Positions 9,298 through 19,634 are shown, counted from the first letter of the stretch. The stretch is 64,000 nt of DNA from DATFVA01 sp963800255 (GCA_963800255.1 CAWDAK010000010.1:1-64000), one strand, 5' to 3'. The notes: generated by a model not told the origin, from the sequence alone. Numbers and translations are program-made.

Positions 9298-10425
9298 ATG
9301 AAATTAAAATCCATAAGTGTCTATGTTCTCGCATTCTTTGTATTGGCTGCTCTTTATTCCTGTTCAGATAAAACCGATTCTTTAACTAATTCTCAACTTC
9401 AGAAACACCCGGTTATGCAGCAGGCAGATGTGAATGTAACTGTATTTGCAACCGGATTGAATAATCCTCGCGGATTAAAATTCGGACCAGACGGATATCT
9501 TTATGTAGCTGAAGGAGGTTTGGGTGGCACGAACCCGACTTCAGGTCTTTGCGATGATGTTATACCACCTGTTGGTCCTTATACATGGGATTATACAGCA
9601 AGCATCTCTAAAGTCAGCCCGTCAGGTGATATTACTACAGTTGCAGATAACCTCCCTTCTAGTCAAACGAGCGCCAATTCAGGCTCTCTGGTTAGCGGTG
9701 TTGCCGACGTAGCTTTCGTAGGAAATACACTTTATGCGATTCTGGCTGGTGCAGGATGTTCGCATGGCTTTGATAATGATCCTAATGGAATTATTAAGGT
9801 CAACAGCGATGGCACATGGGATCTGATCGCAGACCTTAGCGACTGGCAGCATAATCATCCGGTCGCAAATCCTGAAGAAGATGATTTTGAACCTGACGGC
9901 ACCTGGTATAGTATGTTGAATGTCCGTGGAGATCTTTACGCTGTGGAGCCCAATCATGGGGAAATAGTCAAAGTAACTACAAGCGGGAATATCAGTCGTG
10001 TAATTGATGTATCTGCTTCGCAGGGACATATTGTGCCTACAGCATTGGCATACCACGGAAACTTCTATTTCGGCAACCTGGATGAATTTCCTATAGTACC
10101 CGGAAGTTCAAAAATCTTTAAGGTTACGCCAAGTGGTCAGATTCAGCAAAGGGAAACGGGACTTACAACAGTAGTGGGTCTTGTTTTTGATAACCAGGAC
10201 AAGATGTATGTTCTCGAGATGTCAACGGCACCCGGAGACCCAACACCCGGTACAGGTAGAATAGTTCGCATACAGCCATCCGGTCAGCAGGAAGTACTTG
10301 TTGATACCTTGTTTTTCCCTACAGGTATGACAATGGGTCCTGATGGTGCTCTTTATGTCTCAAATAAAGGATTTGGTCCCCCGATATCCGGATTTGGAGA
10401 GGTATTAAAGGTTACTGTCAATTGA
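9298..10425 (+). CDS. ScyD/ScyE-family secreted lipoprotein
   Basis: A 375-residue protein with a lipoprotein signal peptide (FVLAALYSC, lipid-anchor Cys 22). The body follows the ScyD/ScyE pattern: FATGLNNPRGLKFGPDGYLYVAEGG, then the cysteine-containing TSGLCDDVIPPVGPYTW, repeated strands (ISKVSPSGDITTVADNLPSS, VVGLVFDNQDKMYVLEMS) and a closing MTMGPDGALYVSNKGFG. This is an NHL/SMP-30-like beta-propeller of about six blades. Scy proteins were named from the cyanobacterial scytonemin cluster, but the family is widespread and most members have no known substrate. The start is supported by TTGGAGG about 8 nt upstream. It is a single-gene unit closed by the terminator at 10447. Confidence 0.78.
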   Translation: MKLKSISVYVLAFFVLAALYSCSDKTDSLTNSQLQKHPVMQQADVNVTVFATGLNNPRGLKFGPDGYLYVAEGGLGGTNPTSGLCDDVIPPVGPYTWDYTASISKVSPSGDITTVADNLPSSQTSANSGSLVSGVADVAFVGNTLYAILAGAGCSHGFDNDPNGIIKVNSDGTWDLIADLSDWQHNHPVANPEEDDFEPDGTWYSMLNVRGDLYAVEPNHGEIVKVTTSGNISRVIDVSASQGHIVPTALAYHGNFYFGNLDEFPIVPGSSKIFKVTPSGQIQQRETGLTTVVGLVFDNQDKMYVLEMSTAPGDPTPGTGRIVRIQPSGQQEVLVDTLFFPTGMTMGPDGALYVSNKGFGPPISGFGEVLKVTVN

Positions 10426-10446
10426 TCTTTGAAGGAATTCTCTTTC

Positions 10447-10477
10447 AACAAAGGCCCGTTTTTAGCGGGCTTTTGTT
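10447..10477 (+). terminator. Rho-independent terminator of the ScyD/E-like gene
   Basis: The stem ACAAAGGCCCG / CGGGCTTTTGT with a TTTTTAG loop lies 22 bp after the stop codon. The T-rich tail is short (TTTTGTTC), so termination may be moderate. Confidence 0.75.
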
Positions 10478-10552
10478 CAATCCCCGGCTTTTACGATTCA
10501 GGTAGACAAAATCTTTTAAAAATATATGTTAACTTGATAATCCTCAGCGGCT

Positions 10553-11053
10553 TTACTGACCGCTGAGCCATTGCTCAAAACTTTTGTTTGTTTCACCTTC
10601 AGAGTAAGTCCAGTCCGGTTTCAGATTAAGACCGCTCTCACTTTGCCAGATAAAGTCCATAGCATCATTCCGGTCAGTTTGGTTCGTTATTTTTATGAGG
10701 AGCAATTCTCTTTTTTCAAGATCGGTTTTTAGAATTTGAGCGTTGATATTTTGTGCAAGCAAAGCTCTATATAAAATCTCAGCCTGTCTTATATCATATG
10801 TTGCCCACACTATTCCGTTCTTACCAGTGAGGAAATCTTCTTCATCATAGAAAATAGCCACTTCAACCCGGCATCCATCGGGCAGTTCATCCGGCTGAGT
10901 AAGGATAAGTCCGCGGCATTTTATAAAATCGTTTGTTTCAAACACAACCCTTCCGTCAATGAGGCAGGTTCCGTTCACTTTTATCCTTATCATATTTTCC
11001 CGGTTAAAATATATTACTGATCCCACGATCTGATAGAGGATGCATAGAGGCAT
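10553..11053 (-). CDS. Hypothetical protein with DUF2007-like segment
   Basis: 166 residues as the longest reading. The more probable start is the ATG at 10993 (MIRIKVNGTCLIDGR), which removes a hydrophobic leader unlike the rest and leaves about 146 residues. The segment AEILYRALLAQNINAQILKTD resembles the DUF2007 'putative signal transducing protein' fold, in which residues move between a receiver-like helix and a strand. The N-terminal part (VFETNDFIKCRGL, CRVEVAIFYDEEDFL) is strand-rich. It is a lone minus-strand gene converging on the ScyD/E-like gene. The function is unknown. Confidence 0.55.
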   Translation of the reverse strand: MPLCILYQIVGSVIYFNRENMIRIKVNGTCLIDGRVVFETNDFIKCRGLILTQPDELPDGCRVEVAIFYDEEDFLTGKNGIVWATYDIRQAEILYRALLAQNINAQILKTDLEKRELLLIKITNQTDRNDAMDFIWQSESGLNLKPDWTYSEGETNKSFEQWLSGQ

Positions 11054-11315
11054 ACTCTACAAAGAACGACTTAATTATTTATTTCTCCCACTCCGCTGAG
11101 GCCAACATCATTTTATATCAAAGCTGTTCCATTAGGTCCTGATAATTCTCCCTAGTATTAAATGATGTTGTTAAATTAGAGGTATTGAGTGGTATTTTCT
11201 TGTACAATATCAGCAAGATTTCGGATTCCCTGCGCAGATTTAAGAGATGTAATATTTCTGATAACCCCTTTATACGTAATAAAGCCCGGAAATTATAAGT
11301 GAAACTGCAGTCAGG

Positions 11316-14180
11316 TCAGCCCTGGCTTTTCTTTCTATAAGCATTCGGCGAGACCCCGAACTGTCTTTTGAAAACTCTCCCGAAATATCCCTGATCATTA
11401 AAACCAACTTTAAAGCAGATCCCGGCAACCGTGTCAGCATTCTGTCTTAAAAGATCCGCTGCACGCTGAAGACGAAGCGAACGGATAAACCGTCCCGCCG
11501 GCTGAGCCACAAGTGCGTTAAGTTTTCTGTTTAACTGGGAGGTACTCATATAGACAGCATCGGCAAGTTTTTCGATATTAAACTGCTGATCCTCAAAATT
11601 CTCTTCAATCACCTTTATTGTCTTTTCCAGAAATTCCCGATCAACTGAAACCGCAGTAACCTCCGAAGGCTTTATTACAGTTGCTTTACTAAAACGCTTC
11701 CTAAGCTGTTTACGCTGGTAAATTAAATTTCTTACCCTTACCCTAAGCTCTTTTGCACTGAAAGGCTTGGTAATGTAAGCATCAACACCGGTCTCCAGCC
11801 CCTCTATTTTATCATCGAGTCCGGCTTTTGCAGTAAGCATTACTATCGGGATATGACTTGTCTTCACGTCGTTTCTTATTTGCCTGCTGAACTGAAAACC
11901 ATCCATTCCCGGCATCATCACATCGGTAATTATCAGATCGGGATTTTCATCTTTTGCGCTTGATATTCCATCCTCACCGTTGGAAGCCTCAATTATGTTG
12001 TAATCGTTGGCAAGCAGGCCGTTCACATAACTCCTTACGTCAGAATTATCTTCAACAATTAAAAGTATCTCACGTTTACCGGCAGGGGCAGGGAAGACAG
12101 ACGGTTTCAATTTAGTTTTTGCTGCTCCGGTTTCACTATAATTATTAATCTGTAATGATAGATCCGGCTGTCTGGTTATAAATTCCTCTGTTTCTGTGTT
12201 ATAATCTCCTGCCGGAAGCAGGATAATAAACTCGCTCCCTTCGCCTTCTTTGCTGTTAACTGAAATACTCCCTTTATGAAGTTCAATTAATTCCTTTGTA
12301 AGCGCCAGTCCTATACCCGTACCCTCATGTTTTCTTGATGCAGAACCGTCCAACTGGTAGAACCTGTCAAATATGTGCGTGAGACGATGGGAAGGTATTC
12401 CAATACCCGTATCTTTTATCCTTATTTCAGCAGCAGAATTAATGATATTAAGACTCACTTTTATCTCACCCTTTGAGGGAACAAATTTAAAAGCATTTGA
12501 GATAACATTATAAAATATCTTTTCCATTTTATCCGGATCAAAGACAACTGGTATGTTTTCACATTTCGATTCAAACTTTAAAGTAATTTTTTTTGATTCT
12601 GAAAGTGATTCAAATGAGTAGAATAAACTTTTCAGAAAAGGAACTATGTTGTGCTGTTCAGCATTCAGTTCCATACTGCCTGCCTCAAGCTTTGAAAGAT
12701 CAAGCAGCTGGTTAATCAGATCAAGGAGCCTCCTGGCATTCCTGATTGCTACCTGAAGTTTTCCTTTCTCCCTAACATCAATATTTTCAGACATAACACT
12801 ATCTATCTCACCGAGTATAAGCGTCAGCGGCGTTCTGAATTCGTGAGAGATATTTGCAAAGAAGCGGGACTTCAGCTGATCCAGTTCTTTAAGCTTTGCC
12901 TGGGCAATTTTCAAATCATTATAAGTAATTTCTATTTCACTTTTTGCTTTCTCAAGATTCTTAAAATCCTCGTAGCGTGTATAAGCGACTGAAAATGCTT
13001 CTGCAGCAGACCTCACAAGGTCCAGTTTCTCATCCGTAAGAGCAGAGTTATCCCCGACATAAAGCATTCCCTGCGCAAACGGAACAAAGTGCAGAAATAA
13101 TGATTCCGGCGGCGCGGAAGAGCCCTGATAAGTTGCCGCATCATGTACCTGTCCTATTTCTATCATAGAATTTGTCCAGTTTACGAAATCCTGCTTATCC
13201 CAGCGTTTCCTGTAAACTTTCTTTTTCCTCCAGTGATCCATTGTATTACGAGTCAGTTCATTAGCGTCAAAAGGCAGGTTCAATACGCCCAGTGCCTTGC
13301 CGGCAGGAGTGGTTAGATATACCTGTATATCCTCATCTTTTAAATTAACAATAAAGACGCCGCAGCGGGTAAACGGCACCTCCAGCGAGATCAGCTCTCT
13401 CCAGATAACCGGGGTTATGCGGTTAAGATCCTCCTTCGTCCTCATACTCGCAATCTCACCGCGAATTCTATCAAGGGATGACTGCTTCAAAGCCTCCTTT
13501 GCATGTTGCTCGGCTTTCTTTATATCGAGGAACCTGACATAGCTTCGCTCAAAAACTTCTGCGAACCGTCTCAGTATCTCATTATCTTTCCCGGAGAATT
13601 TATTTCCATTATGATTGACTACAAAAATAGTTGTATAGTGAGATACGGCAGCGGCCCGGGTATAGCCGCCCTTCCGTGATAAAACCTGCTTTCTCCATTC
13701 GGGAGTAGAATTGCTATACGGAGCATATTTAAATAAATGTTCAAAGAATTCAATTTTTTCTTCCCTGGTATATTCTTCAGTCAGAAACACATCTCTTTTT
13801 TTCACAGCTCCCGTCAGCACAGTATAAATTGGTCTGTCAAGAAATGGAATAGCAGCTTTTTTTACATACTTCTCAGCTACGCCCGTCGAGCCCCAGAAAT
13901 TGAACTCCTTATCGACATCCTGATCATTGATGGCTATGAAGGCTCCGGTTATATCCATTTCCATATTATAGAGCTGCTGTGCTACTAAATTAACAACCTC
14001 CTGCAGCTCTGACGTAAAGCGCATAGACATAGCCCGGCCGCCCACTCTTTCCAGCGCTGCTTCAAGTTTCAGCTCGCGGTTCTGATCCTCAACAGCTTTT
14101 ATCAGGGTTCTTTCCCTCTCAGCATCAGGAATATCAGCCTGACGGATTATCCTTATAATATCTTCTAATTTATTTTTCAT
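11316..14180 (-). CDS. Hybrid sensor kinase / response regulator / AraC-type regulator
   Basis: 954 residues combining all parts of a two-component pathway. Residues about 1-400 are two GAF-like sensor regions without membrane segments, so it is probably a cytosolic sensor. A coiled-coil helix leads to HisKA (FFANISHEFRTPL, phospho-acceptor His 446) and HATPase_c (N box NAFKFVPSKG; DTGIGI; GTGIGLALTKELIELH). A receiver domain spans about 700-820 (VEDNSD, phospho-acceptor Asp 753 in ITDVMMPG, Lys in ITKPFSA). The C-terminal AraC-type helix-turn-helix (about 850-954) ends GYFGRVFKRQFGVSPNAYR. This resembles Bacteroidota hybrid two-component systems but lacks their periplasmic propeller sensor. 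No target operon can be fixed from the sequence. Confidence 0.9.
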   Translation of the reverse strand: MKNKLEDIIRIIRQADIPDAERERTLIKAVEDQNRELKLEAALERVGGRAMSMRFTSELQEVVNLVAQQLYNMEMDITGAFIAINDQDVDKEFNFWGSTGVAEKYVKKAAIPFLDRPIYTVLTGAVKKRDVFLTEEYTREEKIEFFEHLFKYAPYSNSTPEWRKQVLSRKGGYTRAAAVSHYTTIFVVNHNGNKFSGKDNEILRRFAEVFERSYVRFLDIKKAEQHAKEALKQSSLDRIRGEIASMRTKEDLNRITPVIWRELISLEVPFTRCGVFIVNLKDEDIQVYLTTPAGKALGVLNLPFDANELTRNTMDHWRKKKVYRKRWDKQDFVNWTNSMIEIGQVHDAATYQGSSAPPESLFLHFVPFAQGMLYVGDNSALTDEKLDLVRSAAEAFSVAYTRYEDFKNLEKAKSEIEITYNDLKIAQAKLKELDQLKSRFFANISHEFRTPLTLILGEIDSVMSENIDVREKGKLQVAIRNARRLLDLINQLLDLSKLEAGSMELNAEQHNIVPFLKSLFYSFESLSESKKITLKFESKCENIPVVFDPDKMEKIFYNVISNAFKFVPSKGEIKVSLNIINSAAEIRIKDTGIGIPSHRLTHIFDRFYQLDGSASRKHEGTGIGLALTKELIELHKGSISVNSKEGEGSEFIILLPAGDYNTETEEFITRQPDLSLQINNYSETGAAKTKLKPSVFPAPAGKREILLIVEDNSDVRSYVNGLLANDYNIIEASNGEDGISSAKDENPDLIITDVMMPGMDGFQFSRQIRNDVKTSHIPIVMLTAKAGLDDKIEGLETGVDAYITKPFSAKELRVRVRNLIYQRKQLRKRFSKATVIKPSEVTAVSVDREFLEKTIKVIEENFEDQQFNIEKLADAVYMSTSQLNRKLNALVAQPAGRFIRSLRLQRAADLLRQNADTVAGICFKVGFNDQGYFGRVFKRQFGVSPNAYRKKSQG

Positions 14181-14420
14181 TGAACAATACTTTTTGAAAC
14201 ATCCAAAACAATTTCCGACTTAGTTGAAATTAAATTTAATTTATAAGAATTATTAGAAGTAGTAAATAGTCGGGGTGAAATTTTTAGTCAGCCTCAAGTA
14301 TAAGAATAGAGACTCATCAAAGAGATTTTCCCCGGGTTTTGAGCATTTAATTTTTTCAACGTGATTATGTCTAATTCATAAATAATGAGTTCGGGATTTT
14401 TTGGAGTTTCTCCTCTGAAT

Positions 14421-15191
14421 TTAATTAGTTTTATCGTCTTTATTTTCTTCAGCGTTCGGCATAATAGGAATACGGGGCTGCTTGGCGAATGAGAATGATA
14501 ACTGCTCATACCATGATTCGTCCGAGCCAATCATTCCGAGGATTTTGTTCCATAGAACCACGGGGGGGCCGAATTCATGCCAGTCTACTTCCAGGACTCT
14601 TATCCCCCTTCTCCTCATTTCACTAACTAATTTCCTGTAGTTACTGTCGAGATGCTGCAGGTAATCAAGCGGGACTCCTTCTTCTTCTGATCTAGATCTC
14701 GTGTTCATACGTCTGTGGCATTCTTCGGGAGAAACGCTCAGGTAAACAAAAATATCGGGCGGCATTATATCGCGACTCATATTTCTGAAGACGTCAAAGT
14801 AGAGGTCGAACTCTTCCCGCGTCATAAATCCTCTTTCCATCGCGGTTGTTGCAAATACTGTATCGCCATAAATAGGACGATCCTGTATAACTGTTATTCC
14901 GTTTTCACCCCACGCCAGTTCCACTGCGAGTCTGTGCTGTTCATATCTCTGGCAGAGCATAAACATCTGCATTTCAAATCCGCCGCCGGTATTATTGCCT
15001 GTTATCAAGTCATTGTAATAATGTGAAAGAAAATGTTTGAATCTATCCGTGTGGGTGGGTTCTTCAAGTACTCTTGTCTGTCTTCCCCGTGAACTTGACG
15101 CGGATGCAAGAGCGTGACAGGCATTCGTTTTTCCTGCTCCTATATTTGCATCAACAGTTATAAAGAGTCCTTCTTTTCTGGTTATGCTCAT
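14421..15191 (-). CDS. Deoxynucleoside kinase family protein
   Basis: 256 residues. The P-loop VDANIGAGKT (about residues 13-22), the catalytic/DRx region VIQDRPIYGDTVFA (about 95-108) and the LID-type arginines in EECHRRMNTRSRSEEEGVP mark a dNK/dGK/dCK-type kinase, which phosphorylates deoxynucleosides for salvage into dNTPs. About 35 C-terminal residues beyond the core look disordered. The AGGAGG upstream lies some 13 nt from the ATG at 15191, an unusually long spacing. Substrate preference cannot be read from the sequence. It is a single gene between two opposite-strand neighbours. Confidence 0.85.
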   Translation of the reverse strand: MSITRKEGLFITVDANIGAGKTNACHALASASSSRGRQTRVLEEPTHTDRFKHFLSHYYNDLITGNNTGGGFEMQMFMLCQRYEQHRLAVELAWGENGITVIQDRPIYGDTVFATTAMERGFMTREEFDLYFDVFRNMSRDIMPPDIFVYLSVSPEECHRRMNTRSRSEEEGVPLDYLQHLDSNYRKLVSEMRRRGIRVLEVDWHEFGPPVVLWNKILGMIGSDESWYEQLSFSFAKQPRIPIMPNAEENKDDKTN

Positions 15192-15414
15192 TGGTAATCC
15201 CGTTCCTCCTTAATTACAAATTATAATATTCCTATTGAATACATAACTAAAGCTTAATAAATAATCAACGTCAGCGAAATTAAAATAATAGATACTGCGT
15301 GATTAAGGTGTAAAAAATGTTTAGTGTTTTTCGATCTTTATCGGAAATATTATCATAATTTGCGATTATAATCGTATTTTCTTATAAACCTGTATCAAAT
15401 TATAGGAAATAAGT

Positions 15415-15621
15415 ATGATCGCTGATGAATTAATAAAGACAAATAAAGCAATTTCCCGCCTAAAGTATGAATTTGAAGAATATGATACTGAAGAAACCAG
15501 GGAAGTGCTTGATGTATTACAATTCCATATGTTTCTGGTGATTTCATACTTAAATAATTCGGAATTAACAGGTAAGGATGTTAGAGAACGGCTTGCAGAA
15601 AAGCTGCAGAGTATAAATTAA
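15415..15621 (+). CDS. Small hypothetical protein
   Basis: 68 residues, acidic and probably all-helical (EEYDTEETREVLDVLQFHMFLVISYLNN), with no signal peptide or metal motif. AGGAAATAAGT upstream gives a usable ribosome binding site. I do not recognise a family. It stands alone between a minus-strand kinase and the M28 peptidase. Confidence 0.5.
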   Translation: MIADELIKTNKAISRLKYEFEEYDTEETREVLDVLQFHMFLVISYLNNSELTGKDVRERLAEKLQSIN

Positions 15622-15852
15622 CCGGCCTTCCGCTTCAGTTTTTTTTCATTTCTAATAATTGCCATCTTTATAATATGGGAAAATTCAATACCGGATTTTT
15701 TCCCGCCCTCAATTTTTAGCTGAAAATCAATGAAATGGTTCATTTGCTTTATGGCATTGTAGTTGGTTGCTATAAGGATTAATTGTTCCATAAAACCAGG
15801 TGAGAATTAACTAACCGAACATTCACTCCAATAATCAAGGCGCTGTGAGCTA

Positions 15853-17325
15853 ATGAAAAAACTTTTCACTTTTTTTCTTCTTTCTTTCTTCCTTAATCAG
15901 GGGATGGCACAGACCAATCCTCTAGTACAGCAGGTAATCAATAATGTTAATATCGATTCCTTAACACAGTTCATAAATGAATTATCAGGGGAAGTTCCGG
16001 TTTTCATCAACGGGCAGCAGGTAACTATTACAACCAGGTATTATAATAGTGCCTCAAACGATAAGGCTGCCGATTACGTAAAGGCTAAGTTTGATTCCTA
16101 CGGACTTCAGACTTTCAACCAGGCATTCAGCAGCGGCAGAAACGTCTACGGCATCCAGACAGGTACTCTTCATCCGGATCAATATCTAATGATATGCGCG
16201 CACTATGATGATATGCCTTCCAGCGGACTGGCACCGGGAGCAGATGATAACGGCAGCGGTACCTGTGCGGTGATTGAAGCAGCAAGGGTACTAAAGGATT
16301 ATGATTTTGAATATTCAATCATTTATGCCGTTTGGGATGCTGAAGAACTTGGACTTCTGGGGAGTGCCTATTACGCCCAGAATACAACCCAGGATATTCT
16401 CGGGGTTATAAATATGGATATGATTGCATGGGACAGCAATAATGACAACCTTGCAGAAATCCATACAAAAAATATTGCTAACTCGGTTGCCCTTAAGGAT
16501 TCCATGCTGATGATTAATACAGCTTATTCTGTTGGGATCCAGCCTTCTGTTATAAATCCAGGTATAACCGCCAGTGACCATGCCTCCTTCTGGAACCATG
16601 GAATTACAGCAGTTCTTCTCATTGAAAATTATTACGGTGATTTCAACCAGTACTATCATACCTCTAATGATCTTGTTGATCATTATAATTTCCCCTACTT
16701 TGAAAAATGTTCTAAGCTCTGCATAGGTACACTTTCCCTGATGGCGAAGGTTGAAGGTGTGGTTCCTGTGGAACTTACATCATTTACTGCAGATTGGAGA
16801 AATGAATCAGTTAACCTTGCATGGACAACTGCAACAGAGGTGAATAATTATGGATTTGAAATAGAAAAGCAAACAGAGTATTCAGCCTGGTATTCAATTG
16901 GGTTTGTGAAAGGAAACGGAACAACGCAGACTCCGGCCAGCTATACTTTTAGAGACTCTAAAATAACTTCAGCTGGCAGATGCTCTTACCGGCTGAAGCA
17001 AATTGATAATGACGGGACTTTCGAATTTTCATCCGTAGTGGAGGTAAACCTGACTCCGGCAAATGGATTTGTACTTGAGCAGAATCATCCTAACCCGTTT
17101 AATCCTTCCACAAAAATAAGTTTTAATATTCCTTTATCTTCAAACATTCGTCTCGCAGTATATAACATAATTGGTCAAGAGGTTGCTGTACTGGCAGAAG
17201 GGTTCTTCCAGGCAGGGTACCACGAGGTTACCTTTAATTCCAGAAACCTCCCCAGCGGGGTTTATTTATATAAACTGCAGTCTGAAAGCAACATTCAGAT
17301 GAAAAAGATGCTTCTGCTCGAATAG
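15853..17325 (+). CDS. Secreted M28-family metallopeptidase with T9SS tail
   Basis: 490 residues. The signal peptide (KKLFTFFLLSFFLNQGMAQ) is followed by an M28 aminopeptidase domain (about 40-300). Di-zinc ligands are visible as H117 (MICAHYDD), the bridging Asp in PGADDNGSGT, the catalytic/ligand Glu pair in WDAEELGLLGS, Asp in INMDMIAWD, and a C-terminal His (YYHTSNDLVD). Residues about 305-400 form the FN3-like module (VPVELTSFTADW ... YRLKQIDNDG) and 405-490 the T9SS sorting tail (NHPNPFNPST ... MKKMLLLE). It probably acts on peptides at the cell surface or outside. It is a single-gene transcript closed by the terminator at 17357. Confidence 0.9.
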   Translation: MKKLFTFFLLSFFLNQGMAQTNPLVQQVINNVNIDSLTQFINELSGEVPVFINGQQVTITTRYYNSASNDKAADYVKAKFDSYGLQTFNQAFSSGRNVYGIQTGTLHPDQYLMICAHYDDMPSSGLAPGADDNGSGTCAVIEAARVLKDYDFEYSIIYAVWDAEELGLLGSAYYAQNTTQDILGVINMDMIAWDSNNDNLAEIHTKNIANSVALKDSMLMINTAYSVGIQPSVINPGITASDHASFWNHGITAVLLIENYYGDFNQYYHTSNDLVDHYNFPYFEKCSKLCIGTLSLMAKVEGVVPVELTSFTADWRNESVNLAWTTATEVNNYGFEIEKQTEYSAWYSIGFVKGNGTTQTPASYTFRDSKITSAGRCSYRLKQIDNDGTFEFSSVVEVNLTPANGFVLEQNHPNPFNPSTKISFNIPLSSNIRLAVYNIIGQEVAVLAEGFFQAGYHEVTFNSRNLPSGVYLYKLQSESNIQMKKMLLLE

Positions 17326-17356
17326 TTGATTTTCTAAACATAAATTTTTTAGCACA

Positions 17357-17384
17357 AACCCCCCGGACGTCCCGGGGGGTTTTA
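17357..17384 (+). terminator. Strong rho-independent terminator after the M28 peptidase
   Basis: The stem AACCCCCCGG / CCGGGGGGTT with a short loop is followed by TTTATTT, 32 bp past the stop. It is very GC-rich against the local AT background. Confidence 0.85.
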
Positions 17385-17576
17385 TTTAACGTAAATCACA
17401 ATTTTTTATTGTTAAATTGTTGCTAAATATTGATAAAAAATCATATCTTGTCTATGTCTTAGAATCATCTAAGCAAAGAACTAATAATCTTTAACAAAAT
17501 AAATGGACGTATGTATATTAAAAGGGCGAAATGCGATCCATAGTTTACATTCACATTCTAGGTGTTAGGAGGATCC

Positions 17577-19355
17577 ATGAAACAATTTAACCGATTCCTT
17601 TTCACAGTGTTATTCTCATTTTTACTGTATTCGATTGGATACAGTCAGAATTTTGGAGTCACAATTAATAATATTCCATCGTCAAGTCCTGACGCTCCCA
17701 ATGATTTGGTTGTAGTTCATTATGACGGCGATAATACAAGTTCAGTCGGTGATGGCGGAGTAACTTTTATTGGCGGCGCACGTTACCGTGCAAGCATTAT
17801 GAGCCCATATGCAGGCGGCGAGCTCCAGGCTGTTCAGTTCCATTATACACAGGCAGCTACAGGATTAACAATTATGATCTATGATGCCGGGACAAGTACT
17901 GACCCCGGTACACTTTTGCTTTCCCAGCCTCTGGATCTTGGCTCGCTTACTGTTGGCGACTGGAATGAAGTTGCTTTGACAACTAATATTCCAATCTCCG
18001 GAAATGACCTTTGGGTATGCCTCCAGGTAGAAGACGCAACTACTTTAAACTTCCCACTTGGTACAGATGCCGGTCCTGCTGATCCTGACGGAGATTTCGT
18101 AAACGATTCGGGTACCTGGCAGCACTTAAATGATTTCGGACTGAACTACAACTGGAACATCCGCGGCGTTGTTGAAACTCCTTCCGGCAGCGGTACTGTT
18201 GTTTTCTCTGAAGATTTCGATTCTTATACAGCTGGTCAGCAGGTTGCCTGCCAGAATCCAACTGACTGGACAACATGGTCACTTGACCCATGTAATACAG
18301 TAGAAGATGCAAATGTATCCAGTAATTTTGCTCATAGCGGTGCTAATTCAATGGTTGTTGTTCAGAATAACGACGAAGTACATTACTGGGGTCCTGAAAC
18401 TTCAGGTAAATGGGAAATAGATCTTTATAACTATATCCCAACCGGAGCAACAGGATACTTTAATGCTCTTTCACAATTTGAAGGTACCCAGGAATGGGGA
18501 CTTGAAGTTTATTTTAATGCAGGTGGTGCTGGTTCAATAAATGCGGGCGCTACTGGAACAGCAACATTTACTTGGACACCTGATACCTGGGTACTCAATA
18601 CTGTTATAGTTGATCTGGATAATGATATAGCTGAGTACTGGTACAATGGTTCAATGATTTACAGCTGGCAATGGACACTCGGAGCAAGTGGTACTCCGAT
18701 TGCTTTATCATTGGCCGCTAATGATTTCTTCGGTGCTGCAGCAACAGACGAAATGTATGTTGATGACTACCAGGTAATGGACCTTACTATAGTTCCTGTT
18801 GAAATGACTTCTTTCACAGCAAACACCAATGCTATGGGTCAGGTTGTTCTTAACTGGCAAACAGCTACTGAAACTAATAACAGGATGTTTGAAGTTCAGA
18901 GAAAAGATGCAAATAGTGATTTCGTAACAGTTGGTTTTGTCAACGGTTCCGGTACAACTACAGATCCTAAGGCGTATTCTTTTGTTGATCAGAACGTAAA
19001 TAATGGAACTTATACTTACAGATTGAAACAACTTGATTTCAACGGACATTTTGATTATTCAAATGCTGTTGAGGTTTCTGTAAGCGGTCCGTTAACTTTC
19101 GATCTGGCTCAGAACTATCCTAATCCTTTCAACCCGACAACAACAATTACATACAGCGTTCCACAGTCAGGAAAGGTTAAACTTGCTGTTTATAACCTTA
19201 TCGGACAGGAAGTTGCTGTACTGGTGAATGGAGCTGTCAGCGAAGGTTCGCATCAGGTTGAATTCAACGCAAAATCATTACCCAGTGGAGCTTATTTCTA
19301 CAAGCTGCAGGGTGAAAATTCTGTATCAGTTAAAAAGATGCTTCTTCTGAAGTAA
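17577..19355 (+). CDS. Secreted multidomain protein with T9SS tail, function unknown
   Basis: 592 residues from the ATG at 17577. This start is chosen because AGGAGG at 17567-17572 sits 4 nt upstream; an in-frame GTG at 17562 overlaps that signal. A signal peptide (FNRFLFTVLFSFLLYSIGYSQ) is followed by a first beta-rich domain (about 25-200, LQAVQFHYTQAATGLTIMIYD), as in adhesin-like jelly rolls. A second domain (about 210-410, FSEDFDSYTAGQQVACQNPT ... VEVHYW-like strands, MYVDDYQVMDL) resembles concanavalin-like lectin folds. The FN3-like linker (VPVEMTSFTAN) and sorting tail (NYPNPFNPTT ... KKMLLLK) close it. No catalytic motif is visible. It may be a surface or matrix binding protein. Confidence 0.8.
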   Translation: MKQFNRFLFTVLFSFLLYSIGYSQNFGVTINNIPSSSPDAPNDLVVVHYDGDNTSSVGDGGVTFIGGARYRASIMSPYAGGELQAVQFHYTQAATGLTIMIYDAGTSTDPGTLLLSQPLDLGSLTVGDWNEVALTTNIPISGNDLWVCLQVEDATTLNFPLGTDAGPADPDGDFVNDSGTWQHLNDFGLNYNWNIRGVVETPSGSGTVVFSEDFDSYTAGQQVACQNPTDWTTWSLDPCNTVEDANVSSNFAHSGANSMVVVQNNDEVHYWGPETSGKWEIDLYNYIPTGATGYFNALSQFEGTQEWGLEVYFNAGGAGSINAGATGTATFTWTPDTWVLNTVIVDLDNDIAEYWYNGSMIYSWQWTLGASGTPIALSLAANDFFGAAATDEMYVDDYQVMDLTIVPVEMTSFTANTNAMGQVVLNWQTATETNNRMFEVQRKDANSDFVTVGFVNGSGTTTDPKAYSFVDQNVNNGTYTYRLKQLDFNGHFDYSNAVEVSVSGPLTFDLAQNYPNPFNPTTTITYSVPQSGKVKLAVYNLIGQEVAVLVNGAVSEGSHQVEFNAKSLPSGAYFYKLQGENSVSVKKMLLLK

Positions 19356-19372
19356 TTTTTTAACACTTACAA

Positions 19373-19414
19373 AGTACTTAAAAAGACCGCTTGAATAAGG
19401 CGGTCTTTTTTTTT
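19373..19414 (+). terminator. Terminator, copy 1 of a duplicated sequence
   Basis: AAGACCGC-N9-GCGGTCTT followed by a run of T. Together with the AGTACTTA just upstream it is nearly identical to 20918-20959 (five A instead of six before the stem). Confidence 0.9.
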
Positions 19415-19634
19415 AAGCGTTACGGCTATACCGCATACTTTAATCACAATACTAAAATAATAGTGATCCTCTTGGCTCTCATTCTTGCTGTACATTTTTA
19501 TCACAAACGGTTATAATAAAAAAAAGGAAATTCGCAACGGGCTTTCTTCGATTATAGATGTTCAGGAGATATGGACATAATGAAGATGCTTAGATAATAT
19601 TTTAATGTTAACGTAATTTATTTGGAGGTTTAAT

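Noticed and set aside
10448..10476. Considered as a regulatory palindrome
   Set aside because: Its position just after a stop codon and its GC-rich stem with T-rich tail fit a terminator.
15363..15374. Perfect 12-bp palindrome CGATTATAATCG upstream of the 68-residue protein
   Set aside because: Short, AT-rich and isolated; palindromes of this size are expected by chance in this composition.
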